Shown: positions 21,478 to 32,773 of the stretch, piece by piece
How positions within the stretch are numbered: position 1 is the stretch's first letter
Layout of the letters: every line of letters starts with the position of its first letter
NCBI GenBank assembly: GCA_014529385.2
Contig: CM043969.1
Location: 75,376,676 to 75,440,675 of the forward strand
DNA length: 64,000 nt
DNA from: Adiantum capillus-veneris
Lineage: Eukaryota > Streptophyta > Polypodiopsida > Polypodiales > Pteridaceae
Direction of reading: 5' to 3'
Made by a program: the position numbers and the translations under genes
Notes under the pieces: generated by a model
What the model was told of the DNA's origin: nothing
What the model saw: only the letters and a program-made list of their open reading frames with translations
The model's database searches: none

Positions 21478-22903
21478 TCTCAGGAGACTGTGACAACCAC
21501 TATATATATTTGTTGGTTTCATTCCCTTTATTTTTTATTTAATTTTTGGGACCCTCTTGTTGAAATTACAAATGCCCGTGCATGGTTAGTGTGAAATGGC
21601 AATTGGCTGAGAGTTTCAACCGTAAGAGTCCCTTGGCAGGACCTTATAAGTTGGTGGGTAACTAGGATTTAAACCCAAAGGAGCAAACTGGACACATGGC
21701 ATCAGGAGAGCAACCTGTAGGCCACACACACTTCCGGAAGAGCTCATCCCAGCTGGGGGCGCCCAAAATTGAGGCTGGAGGCTGATTTTTGCATAAGTGC
21801 TCCACAATGTGTGTGTGAGTAGTGGGTGCAGGTGATCACAGCTTCAACGGAAAGCTTGCCTTCTCCCTTGTCTCATGTAGCGCGATGATTTGCTCTCATG
21901 CATCTCTCTCTCCCCTTTGCACATATGGTAATGCCCCTCTAATTGGGCTTCTCAGATGACCATGTACGGTTCTGGGATTTTTATGTGCGTTTGCCAAGGC
22001 AATAGCCTTTGGTACAGGAACCAAATTAGCTAACTGCTAATCGCCCACAGGTATGAACAGTTCGATGGCAACAGATTACAAAAACGTAGAGTTTTCTTGC
22101 GTGGAAATTCGTCCGATTCAAAAGAGAACTGTCTCATTGCGTGCGGGAGCTTCTGAGACATGCGTAGATATGTTTGCTCCGCTCAAATTGATGCGAAACA
22201 GAAAATTACAGCATGCTATGTTTTTTTGCAGGTTTAGGGTTTCGCACCTAAACTGCAAGACAAGAGAGATTTCCCTCGAGGGATCTCGTCTAATTCAAAG
22301 GGCAAGTTACCCTACAGGTGCGGGAGCTCAAGGACTACCCACAGAAGTGATCGGCACGCGAATCGGTGCGCAAAGGAGAGAATTACAGGTTGCTGTGATT
22401 GTTTGCAGGTTTAGGGCTTTGGCTAGTTTTGATGCCTACAGATCTCAAGGAATCACTGAACATATATTTTGGCGAAAATTGGGGCCAAAAACAGAGAATT
22501 CAGCGTGCTGTAATTTCTTGCCAAGTTTTGTATAGTGCTCTACAATGCGTGTTGTCCTTGGAGACTTCTACTGTAGTTATGCTGCCGAAATTGGGCTAGA
22601 GTAGGCGAATTTCAGCTTGATAAAAGTGGGACAGTTTGTAGAAGTTTACTGGTTTTTCTCAAGTGCAATAAGAATAAAGAAATACCGAAAGGGGCGCCTA
22701 CCTTTGGGACCAACAGGGTGTCGTCGTCTTCTTGGGAGCACTCTAGCTGCCAAGTCCTGATTTGTTATGAAGTGTTGAATCCCGGTCATAGGTTTATTCG
22801 TGAAGTTTCTTTGTGTCGTAAAGTACAAGTAAAGTTAAACAGTGTGAAGATCGGGTGAAAGCCAAAGTTTACCGCCCTTTAGAGAGTCTACGAGCCTGTT
22901 TCA
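21478..22903 (+). mobile_element. Solo LTR K1 (plus orientation)
   Basis: 1426 bp. The flanks CTTGC (21473-21477) and CTTGC (22904-22908) form a 5-bp target duplication within the L1 LINE. It starts TCTCAGGAG (the first G lost) and ends ...GCCTGTTTCA. The R block AATAAAGAAATACCGAAAGG and GGCGCC lies at 22672-22698, followed by TTTGGGACCAAC. It aligns along most of its length to K2 and K3, with no internal region attached. Confidence 0.85.
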
Positions 22904-23435
22904 CTTGCTCTGCATATTTGGATCAATAATCCCCAATCCTCCCTCCCCTCTAGGCAAAATGACTTTGTCCCAATGGACTTGGGGTTGAGTGTCAGCAGAA
23001 CCATCCAAGCCCCACACAAAGTGGCATACAAGACGCCTCAAACACGCCATGATGCGAGAGTGAAGAGTCATATAGGATGTGGTGAACCAATCCGTCGCAA
23101 GGAGAACACAATTCACCAAAAGGGCTCTTCTAGCCAAAGATAAATGCAAGGATGACCAATGGCAAAGTTTCTTCCTGTTGACTGTAGCACGAGCGCAAAC
23201 TATTGCTCAACTGACACATCAATGCCGACATGGAAACCCAAATATCTGCAAGTCCGCCCTCAAGGTAGCCAAGTGAAATTACCTTGCGCACCGCGCTGAC
23301 AATCCTCATCCACTCCTACAAGAAAACCAAAAGACTTGTGTGAGTTTATGAGAGCACCACTGGCCATGCAGAAGGTAGCAAGAGCATCCTGATGACTGTC
23401 TATGGTGGATGTGTCATATCGAGCAAAGAGCATGG

Positions 23436-24894
23436 TGAAACCGGCCTGTAGGGCGGTAGACGTTAGCTTTCACCCGATTCTTCAACACTTGACTTTACAA
23501 CACAAAGCAATGACTTAAAAGGAACCTGTAACTGAGACTGAATTACACTTCAAGACAAATAGCACGGCCAGGAAGCTAGAATGCTTCCACGTAGACAACG
23601 ACACCTGTAGGCCCCAAAGGTTGGCGCCCCTTTCGGTATTTCTTTATTCATTAACAGAGGGAATAAAACCTGTGATTCCCTACAAGCTGCCCCGCACAAT
23701 CTGGGCTGAATTCCATCTGTTCTGGCCCTATTTCGGCAGCATAACCGTACTAGGACCCTTCACAGTCAGTATCCCCACGCATTAGATGACTTTCCCGACA
23801 CATATGGGCACTTTGCAAAACCTGGCGAGAATCTGCAACACGCTGAATTCTCTGTTGTCTGCCCCGAAAATGCGCCAGATCACCTCTACAGCGCTCCCCT
23901 CGCGTCCCCGAACCTCCTGGGGTATTAGGGACCGTTTAGGGCCGAAACCCTAAACCTGCAAAAATACACAGCACGCTGTAATTCCCTGTTTCGGGCTCCG
24001 TTTCGCGTGCCGGTCGCATCCTAGCAAGTCCTCGAGCTCCCACACCTGTAGGGCTACTTGCCCTATGAATCGGACGAGATTTCTCACGTGAAACCTCTCT
24101 GAATTCACTTGTACCTGCGGGGGATTAGCCACTAGCTAATCCAGTACCTGTGAAAGAGGCTCTTGCCTCAGCAATCACGCATGAACCCACACAACTGTAC
24201 ATTGGTCAAATGAGAAGCCCACTAGTGGGGCATAACAGAACTGCTCGTAGGGGAGAGAGAGGGCAGAGCGTAGCGTGCAGGGCATCACTCCTGGCACCGC
24301 ATTGTACATAAGAGGGAAAGGAAGCACTCCATAGCTCTTCACCTGTTGCAATCCGCCTGTGGCTGAAAATGGCGCCCCTTTTGCTGATAAACAACTCGCC
24401 TAGCTCTCCCGAAGTGGAAGAATTGCTCACGAGCTGACACCTCGCCCAGTTTCCGACTTTGGCCAACTTGGCTAAAAATATCTCAACTAGTGCGTCAGTT
24501 GACTTGGCAGCAGAGCAATAAAATGTTCCCCTTGTCATTCCAGAGCTAATGACGCGAACACATTTCACGGCCCAAAATAGCAATTCTCTAAATTTTAGGA
24601 GATGCTTCCACGGCACTCACACTGGTCGTTTGACCATCAATCACCACTGGAACCACATCAGAAAATGCAATGTCGGCCAGCTGTCAGGTGATTTACACTC
24701 GTAGCCCCACCGTGGCTAACCTTAGTCCATTTGTTCAACTTTAGTGCTCACTGGCCGTCCGGCTTAGACTCTCACTGTCCGCCTCACACCATGCAACTCG
24801 GGCATTGGCATTTCCAGAGGGGTGCTTTAAAACAAGTCAAATAAAATTCCCCCAAAAAGAAATCAACAAGTAAAGTTGCCACAGACTCGTGACA
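23436..24894 (-). mobile_element. Solo LTR K2 (minus orientation)
   Basis: 1459 bp. Flanks on plus are CATGG (23431-23435) and CATGG (24895-24899). On the minus strand it starts TGTCACGAGTCTGTGG and ends ...AGGCCGGTTTCA. It interrupts the LINE RT right behind the YADD codons, giving ...YADDTM before and MLFARYD after. The R block on minus (AAAGAAATACCGAAAGGGGC) is at about 23622-23648. Confidence 0.9.
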
Positions 24895-26961
24895 CATGGT
24901 ATCATCTGCATATTTCAAATCCAACAAATCTGGCGAGTCAGCCAAAGGCATAGTTCCTGTGGCACAAGAAGAGCGACATGACCTCAGCAAAACATTGCAA
25001 GCCTTAGCAAATCGAGCAAAGATTGAGGAGCTCACGAACAAGTCTTGAGAGCAAAACTGCAAAAATCGGGAAAAATTCAAGCAAATTGAAAGTAGGCAGC
25101 CAAGGGACATCCATGGCGAATGGAATGAGACATAGGAAAACGCCATGGCCTCTGAATGTGACAACACTGGAAGCAGTATGGTATAATGCAGATACACCTC
25201 TGATCCACTCCAAGGGAAAACCCATCCTTTGAATAGTGCCCTTTAAGAAACCCCAATCTACTCTTATCATAAGCCTTCTCAAAAGCAAGAAGCATGAACG
25301 CTATAGGTTGATCTGTCTGACGAGCCCACTCGATTGCTTCATAGAAAGTGAGGATGATATCTAAAATACAATGGTCCTACACAAAACCTATTTGCGAAGC
25401 ATGGATGGGATCGGGCATGAAGGGTTTGAAGCGTATACTGATCATGCGAGCAAAGATCTTATACACGGAAGACATGAGGATGATCAGTCTCCAGTATCGA
25501 AGGGCCGATCCATCTCTGCCTTTCGATATATGAGAAATAAGTCTCGGAACACATAGAGACGGGCATCTCTCCTGTGTCAAATATGTGCTGCAAACCTGAA
25601 AGCTTAAGGGGGCTAAGAACATTCCATAAATGCAAAAAGGGTTGTCTAGTCAGTCCATCTTCTCCGGGACATGAGGCATCATTTAGGCCAACCACTGCGT
25701 CATGCATCTCCTGCATAGAGAAGGGGCCTAGTAACGTATGGGACATAACCTCTGCAACCGCGGGTTGCAAATGAGACCAAACCTCCTCTCTGGCATGCAA
25801 AATATCATCAGTAAGTTGATCAACAGTAAAAAAATGCTGAAAATAATATGAAGCTATGTCAAGGACCTCATTAGGATCCGTATGTAACCTATTCAGAATC
25901 ACGTAAGGCTCTAATGGAAGTCCCCTTGGGATGCTCCTGGAAGTGGGCGAAGAAATCCTTATTCATCTTATCCGCTTTGGATATCCATGTCGAGACCGAA
26001 GCATGATAGGCAAATTTAGATTTCTCAATCTGAATGTGACTAAGTGTCTCTCTGGTGTCAACCTCGCACTCACTCAAGAACTCATCTCTTGGAAACTCCT
26101 CAAGCTGCCGGCGTATGCAACTCAAGCGGTCTTGTAAGTCACGCTCCTTGCAAAACAGGCGTCATTGCCGCTTTGCAGCTGTCTGTCTGCAAGCCTGAGA
26201 AGACGCAGTGATGCATGTAAGCAGATGGGATGCTGGATATGCAAAACTAGTGCGTGCCCAAATATCCTGAATCAACTGAGACAATGAAGCATCCTCTAAC
26301 ACCAAGTCAAGTATGCGCAATTCTCATGTAGGCATAGAGGAAGTCTCAAAATTCAAATGCAAAGAAATTGGTGCATGATTAGAGAGCATTGTGCCAGTCC
26401 ATATCTGTCCCACCATGGGATTAAAATCTATTTAGTCGCTCTAGTAGACGACCCGATTGCCATCTAAAACCCCACAAAAACTACAATGACTATGGAGTGC
26501 GAGCCACATATGAGATATGCTAGACATCTGTACTAGAAACTGCAAAGGGATCTGTCCCATGCATCTCTCTCACACGGTGCTACATATGGTAAGGATGGGG
26601 GCTGAAGAGCTCGCCAGTCCTACTGGTCTCTACGTTGTTGAAATCACCACCAAAAGCCCATGAATCCACAATAGTCAATACATGTAAAATCTGCTGCAAA
26701 AAGTCGGCTCTCTTCTGGGCTGGAGTGGGGGCATAGATGCACATCACACCAGCCATTGTATCATCGATCTCTAGAGTAGTCCACATCGCTCTACCATGAA
26801 CTAAAAGTACCATGGTCACGTACACAATGGCGCCAACGGGGTGTTAAAGTTTAGGCATCTCAAGTGAACTGCCCAATGTGATCCCATTATTTAGTTTGGC
26901 TTTTAGATATTTAATTTACTTATTTGTCAAAGTCTTGGGTAGGGCAATTTACTAGGATTCC

Positions 26962-26969
26962 TATATAAG
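26962..26969 (+). promoter_or_regulatory. Candidate TATA box in the 5' LTR of element E
   Basis: TATATAAG, about 120 bp into the LTR. The 3' LTR has ctatatagcc at the same place. Confidence 0.55.
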
Positions 26970-27031
26970 CAACCCCTTGCCTCCATTGTATACACATTCA
27001 GTTATTCATTGCCAAGGTTGATTGGTTCAGG

Positions 27032-27033
<2 letters not shown>

Positions 27034-27099
<66 letters not shown>
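27034..27099. repeat. (CT)n in the 5' LTR of element E
   Basis: 33 units. It occupies the same LTR position as the tract at 29752. Confidence 0.95.
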
Positions 27100-27101
<2 letters not shown>

Positions 27102-27149
27102 GTGCTCACTCCCCTTGGTCTCTACGCTTCCACATCGTCGACATTGACG

Positions 27150-27161
27150 TGGTATCAGAGC
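27150..27161 (+). promoter_or_regulatory. Primer-binding site of element E (tRNA-iMet)
   Basis: TGGTATCAGAGC, about 6 bp beyond the presumed LTR end. Confidence 0.85.
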
Positions 27162-28182
27162 GAGCGGTCGAGCTTCGCGCTCGTTGACCTTGGCGGAGCA
27201 AGGCTGCCCCGGAGGAGAAAGCGTGTGCGATTGGCTTGGTCGCGTTTTCCCTCTGCTTGCGTTTTATGCTGGCGTTTTATGACAGGCAGCCTGCAGCAGC
27301 AACGGGCGTTGCCCCTCTTCCCGGCCACACAGCTCAAGAGAAACGCTGCCCCAATGCCCTGCGATCCTGCATGTTTCTTGCAAGCGGCGCCCTCAGCTTG
27401 CCAGCGTTTCAAAACACTGCAGCCTTGGCGCTCACCCTTCCCCCGTCTCTTCTGCCCATGTTCTTTGCCTTCCGTGCCCTACTGCGTTTCAAAACGTTGC
27501 ATGGGCAGCCTACTGCTGGCGACGGAAAAACTTCAACGAAAGCAGCGCAATGTCTGCAGCGTTTTGAAATGCTGCTCGCAGTTTTGGTCTTGCCACCTTG
27601 AAGCCAATCAGAGGAACTTTTTGGGACATGATTCAGCAGCCAATTGGCTTGGAAGGAGAGACTTCGGCGTCCTAATGTGTTTAGGAGCCGGCTTGGTGCA
27701 CATTTCTCCACCATTGAAGTGCTTTTTGACGAGCAGCTTGGGAGAAGCAGAGTTTGCGGAGCCCACTTCGTGTGGATCTCTCTGTGGAGAGGGTGTGGAT
27801 CGGCTTGGGATTAGTGCAGAGGAGTGGATCGGCTTGGTTATATTTGCGGCTTGGAGGAATTTTGTGGCCCTTGGAGTGCGAGGAGTGCAAGTTTCCAGAT
27901 CTTGCAACTTCAAAACGGCCTTCCCTTGCTCGAGCACCCGCGACAACAGCAACCAAAAGCAACAAGTGGCTATGGATAACGGATCGTCAACCATCCATTT
28001 AGCGGCCTATGCATCGGCACAGTTCTCAAGGAACCCGACAAATTGTTTGGCTTGAGTTTGTGAAGTCAAAAGCAAATGTCGGAGTTCGCTAGAGGACAAC
28101 GGCAAAGGTCAGTTGGACAAGGATGGCAATATCAGTACTCAGTTCGACTGCCTCGATACCCGGGAGGTACGACCACAGTCAT

Positions 28183-28510
28183 TGTCACAAAGTGATGATG
28201 TGGCTACCGGCAGCAAAAACCCTAATTTCTGCCAGAAATCCTAAAAATCCTACAAACCCTAATTTATGCCAAAAACCCTAATTTTCAGAAAACCCTAATT
28301 TCTGGAAACCCTAATCCTAACTGCTGGCTGAAACCCTAAGTGGCTGGAAACCCTAAAAAGGCTAGCGCCAGTGCCACATGGCAGCAGGTAGGGATTCCCG
28401 GATTTTGCGGAGGCTACAAATAGCAACTAGCGACGTTTTTTTTTTGCAGCTTTTGGCCACGCAAAGATTTGGAGAGAGAGAAAGAGAGTTGAATTGCTTT
28501 ATTTTGCTCT

Positions 28511-28559
<49 letters not shown>

Positions 28560-28868
28560 TGCTTTTGATTTCAAGCTTTTGGGGCTCTGCTTTTGGGCAT
28601 CCCTTGTAACATTTAAATACGCGTATTAGGGCTCACTTCTTAAAGCATCTGGACGCAGAGTCTGAGAGTGAAACCCTAACCGTACTTTGACAATTGAGTT
28701 AATACATAAAGAAATACCGAAAGGGGGGCCAGTCTTTGGGGCCAATATCTCTAGGCACGGAACTCCGCCGGGCCAGTGCAAATCTATTGTGATCTGTGAA
28801 TTGTTTTGAAGTGGTTATTTGGTGCTGTCGCGATTGATTCTTGACTTGGAGTGTCCAAGTCTATTATA
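28183..28868 (+). mobile_element. Solo LTR of the B family inside element E
   Basis: 686 bp. It is flanked by GTCAT at 28178-28182 and 28869-28873, a perfect 5-bp target duplication. It starts TGTCACAAAGTGATGATG and ends CCAAGTCTATTATA (mutated from TTACA). U3 contains about eight AAACCCTAA-like motifs (28210-28350), (GA)n at 28515-28556 and the R block AAAGAAATACCGAAAGGGG near 28708. No internal region: a solo LTR left by LTR-LTR recombination. Confidence 0.92.
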
Positions 28869-29559
28869 GTCATGATTGTGATTCGACGCTTTGTTTGACG
28901 TGAGAGATTGAAGCCAAAGGCAAAAGCAAGAATTCACTTGAAGACAAGGATAAAGGAAAGCTGGACAGAGATTACGGAAATGAAGATTTGACAGAGGAGA
29001 TCAGCATGGCACTCGTGGCGGTGGCCACAGTGGCCTCGACGTCAGATTTCTAGTCAAATGACAGGTGTCACCACTAGCTTCAGCTAGAGAGAGGCTTGTG
29101 AGTGGCAGAGAGGGGCAAGCAGTGCTCCCTATAATTAATTTGGACCCTTGTGATGGAGTTCAAGTTCTTGGTGTTTGGACCCGTAGGTCGGAGTTCAATG
29201 CACATGCATCTGGCAAGAACCAATTAGACGTCTAAAACACTATGGATGAGTGCGCCAATTCATTGTTGTTGGTCAGATTATGGACAGGATGTGTTCCAAC
29301 AATTCATTATCTTGGAGTTTTATATTTTGGATGTGATGTGTTCATAGTTCACGAATGGGGATTATTGGACGTAGTATGGTCTACAGTTTTAAGTTTCTAC
29401 AAAGGCAACTGATGCTCGAGATGGCATTACTTTCAGGTACAAAGTTGAGGAGAGCAACACCGAGGTGTATCCAGTTGGTGGCCACTACTGGGGTGTCCAT
29501 GGTAGCTTCTTCATCGACTTGGTCTCACTATTGATGTCTACTATGAGCTGCAGAGAGGG

Positions 29560-29749
29560 TGTTAAAGTTTAGGCATCTCAAGTGAACTGCCTAATGTGAT
29601 CTCATTATTTAGTTTGGCCTTTAGGTATTTATTTTACTTATTTGTCAAAGTCTTGGGTAGGGCAATTTACTAGGATTGCTATATAGCCAACCCTTGCTTC
29701 CATTGTATACACATTTAGTTACTCATTGCCAAGGTTGATTGGTTCAGGA

Positions 29750-29825
<76 letters not shown>

Positions 29826-29901
29826 AGACTTCTTGAGACTACTCGCTGCAATTTTCACCACTTGAGGCTTTCACCCCAGGAGTTCAGACAAGCTGCAGAC
29901 A
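29560..29901 (+). repeat. 3' LTR of element E
   Basis: It matches 26842-27050 with few changes, then a (CT)n tract at 29752-29822 and a divergent end. Confidence 0.7.
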
Positions 29902-30063
29902 TTGCTTCAAGCTGCGCTTCTCATCACGTGACAACCAACCATGCATGACAGCCATGAACTCCTATTCTGCTGTCGTAACTTGTTTCTTTGAATCAGAACT
30001 TGACTGCCATAGATGTAGTTATCTGTGCAGGGGTCATAATTGGAGGTGTGGAGGGCTGGCAAT
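29902..30063. other. Unassigned junction
   Basis: About 160 bp between element E and the 3' non-coding end of element C/F. No match to either that I can see; possibly the 3' end of C/F before its missing LTR. Confidence 0.4.
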
Positions 30064-30417
30064 CGCATCTAGATCCACTCAGGATCTCATCGATGCCCAA
30101 TTGACTAACCCCTATTGCAACCATGTCTATTCGAGATCATTTAGACCAAAATGCTGCAGTCATTTCGTCTATCAGTTCCTGCACTTAAAAACAAGTCAAG
30201 AACAAATTAGTTTCATATTCCGGAATTCCATTTCATAAAGTCATACAGCAGAATACTGTCAGCTCTCACTATCCCTGAAGCTCAAAGAGACATCAGTGAC
30301 TCTGGTATTCTAAAATCAAGGCATCTGTTGACAAAGGAGCGGAGTATCTGCCCTCTTGTGCATCCCACTGCACCAGGTCTACAGCCAAGCTGAATTCGGG
30401 GTTCCATTTAGAATAGA
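30064..30417 (-). other. 3' non-coding region of element C/F
   Basis: The reverse complement matches 19898-20255 of element B (for example tctcgaatagacatggttgc). No coding content. Confidence 0.75.
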
Positions 30418-30812
30418 CTATGCTAAACCAAAAGCTTCAAGGTAAAGTTTCACAATCTGAGGAGTATCTGCTAGGTCTTCCTCCTCCATCCACTTCGCAT
30501 CCAATGCAGGATAGTTCTTGAATTTAACCAAGAACCGCCTTCTTACTTTACCCTTATTCTTTGTGTCCTTATGTGCCAAAATTTGTTCAGGAACAAGGAT
30601 TTCCTCGTTTGCTTCCACTTCGGGTTGCTCATCGGGCTCCCCATCATCAGGCACATCACCTTCAAAAGGTTTCAAGAGACTCACATGAAATACATTGTGA
30701 ATCCTCCAAGTGTCAGGCAGTTTCAGTCGGAAGGAGACATCATTGATCTTTTCAGAGATTTGGAAAGGTCCGTAGTATCTCATACTAAGCTTTGGAAAAA
30801 GCCTCTCCTTTT
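30418..30812 (-). pseudogene. Element C/F pol C-terminus with chromodomain-like segment
   Basis: The 121-codon open frame at 30418-30783 begins [20 protein letters not shown] and [19 protein letters not shown], the standard C-terminal linker of Ty3 integrases. It ends with [33 protein letters not shown] and MEEEDL. The aromatic/acidic pattern (FLVKFK.Y....AKWMEEEDL) is that of a chromodomain, which in chromoviruses directs integration to modified histones. It is cut from the integrase body by the solo LTR at 30813. Confidence 0.85.
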
Positions 30813-32773
30813 TGTTGCTAAATTGGCTTTATCTGACATAAAAATAATTCTAAATGAATTATTGGATTTATAAGTGGGAGGGTTTTCTCGCTTGGAACAT
30901 TAGGAAAAATAATTCTAAATGAATTATTGGAATTTTAAGTGAGAGGGTTTTTCTCACTGGAGACATCCGAGTACAGAGTATTCCTAGTGCGTCAGTCAAA
31001 GTAATGACGGGAGCACTAAGAACGGGAATATCTGTAAGGCCACCAGGAACGGGTACTTCTGATGCGTCACATCGGATGGGTGACGGGGAGCATCGGGAAG
31101 AAGTATTCGACCATCCGGGAACGGACATCTCTGATGCGTCATAGGATGGGTGACATAGAGCATCGCGAAGGAGATTGTACCGTAAGTTCGGTAGGAAAGG
31201 ACTAGGTGATGGGTATTCCTGATGCGTCACAAGGTGGGTGACGGGTGCATCGGAAAGGGAATATCCATAGTCGGGGGAGGAAATTCCAAACTATGTTAGA
31301 ATTGTGCACAAGGAAAAAGCAAGCACTTGAATGAAGATGGGTTCAAAGGAAACTTTGAGGAAAAACAGATGCTTTTTGAGAAAGCGGGATTGCCTTTCGG
31401 GAAAGCAAATGCTTTCTCGCGAGGAAGTCTATGTCTGCATTGAAACTGTGCATGTGATTGCATCCAGGGACGCCTGGGAAGTGCTGCGAAAGCATTGTTT
31501 TTAACTTATAAGGTTTATTGAGTTTTTGGGCAGGTTCAGACTATTTTTAAAATATGCCAGCCGCCCACTTAATAAGTGGGCAGCCGTCTAATAAATAAGG
31601 CAACAAATCAGCCAGTGTTTTCTCTCTCTCTTTTTCTGGCAGAACAGCGAAAAAAAAAACGGCCGTGATCTCTACGCGACGAGCTATTTGTGCCCGTGGC
31701 TAGGAGCTATGAAATTCCCTCACTCAAAGGGGAGGATCGGTTTTTGCAAGAAGGAGATGCTGCTGCAGAGTTCACCCACAAAGAATACATTTGCCAGTGA
31801 TGGCCAGGACTTTCCCAAGTGTACCCGATGTCGCCAAGACCCAGTGCGCGAGTTCCGAAGAAGTGCCTACGAAGCGTGTTTCCATCGCGACAACTTGCTG
31901 TTTTTCTCTGTTTTCAGCCCATAAACGTCGTAGACGGGGCTGATTTACGAGAAGGAACTCGAGAACACACCTCTTTTGTGTGTAGGATTGGAAGAGAGGA
32001 TTTTCTATGCAGAGATCTCTTCCGGGGAATTGTTTTTTCGAGAACCGAGTTGCGTTACAAGCGTCGCGATTTCGAAGGTACGATTTTTTATGTTATGATC
32101 TCTAAGTATTTGATTGCAGGTGTACTTCCTCTTCGTGAGGGAGTAGGAGCAGAGGAAGGCATGAGCCTCTGCAGGATAAAAGCGCTCTGAGGAACTAGAG
32201 CCAGATCAGCCCAAGGGTTTCGTACCCAAGTTTTGGGAAGCAGATCCACGGATCGAAGAGAGGTAGACTCTCAAGATGTGATCCGGAAGTTGAAATTCCC
32301 AAGGGAAGGACTTCGTGTCCAAGAAAGCGGAGTTATTATGCAGGAACAGGACTCTGGAAACAGAGTCGGAAAAGAGTTGCAGGGATGCCATGCCCTGAGT
32401 CTGGAAGGTGTGATCCAGAGGCGAGAACCTTGGTTCTCAAGGATTTGGAATAAGGAACGGAAGTTCCTTGGAATAGGGTTTTGCCCTACGAATCGGAAGC
32501 CGAGGCTTCCGGGAACCATCAAGTCTTATTCTAGAACGAACGTGGTAATACGTTCGGTTAAAGTGCTTGTATAGACTTCTCCTCAGTAATAAAGATACTA
32601 TTACGGGGGGGGGGGGACCAGCCCATCTTCTGGTCCCCAGTACTGTCTCGATCTTCTCACTCTCTATCTCCCTCTCTATCTATTTCTCTCTATATCCTTT
32701 GGCTTCAGTATTAAGTGATAAATTCTATTTATCCGTGTATATTTTATATTGTTATGCGCTCCCGTTTGTGACA
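30813..32773 (+). mobile_element. Long solo LTR (family L), copy 1
   Basis: 1961 bp, inserted in the integrase C-terminal linker of element C/F. Flanks: CTTTT at 30808-30812 and CTTTC at 32774-32778 (the sister sequence in B supports CTTTC as the original). It starts TGTTGCTAAATT and ends TTTGTGACA. Near the end are a poly(A) signal (AATAAAG, 32588-32594), a run of 12 G, and a perfect hairpin with arms GGGGACCAG (32613-32621) and CTGGTCCCC (32630-32638). It resembles the LTR at 40276 in its last 200 bp and in scattered blocks. No internal region. Confidence 0.82.

Larger units (their letters stand above)
21225..26841 (-). pseudogene. L1-type LINE ORF2, split by two solo LTRs
   Basis: One minus-strand LINE in three pieces: 26841-24895, 23435-22904 and about 21477-21225. 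Piece 1: endonuclease IVYVTMVLLVHG, MCIYAPTPAQKR and FGGDFNNVE (26630-26655), then RT blocks NDASCPGEDGL, ISHISKGRDGSALRYWRLIILMSS (split over two lines of sequence), LAFEKAYDK and LKYADDTM at 24895-24915. Piece 2 continues with MLFARYDTS after the LTR, then HLSLARRALLVNCVLLATDWF and VILPRGEGGLGIIDP, a hallmark of plant L1 elements. Piece 3 (21225-21477) is weaker (RFGSLDAASVSRPTINFIFTD). Many frameshifts. The 5' side is cut by element E at 26842, the 3' side by the LTR at 21224. Confidence 0.85.
26842..29901 (+). mobile_element. Element E: non-autonomous LTR retrotransposon
   Basis: Two similar LTR copies start TGTTAAAGTTTAGGCATCTC at 26842 and 29560 and share about 210 bp up to a (CT)n tract. 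The first is followed by the PBS TGGTATCAGAGC at 27150; the second is preceded by a purine-rich GCAGAGAGGG. The internal part (2.4 kb, or about 1.7 kb without the solo LTR at 28183) has no gag or pol motif that I can find; the long frame at 27009-28055 starts in the CT repeat and is low-complexity. The sequences after the CT tract differ between the two LTRs, so the 3' ends (about 27143 and 29901) are approximate. No target duplication found. Confidence 0.75.

Noticed and set aside
27009-28055. A 348-codon open frame in element E
   Set aside because: It starts inside the (CT)n tract (Leu-Ser repeat), shows no domain, overlaps several other frames of similar length and covers a PBS. Treated as chance.
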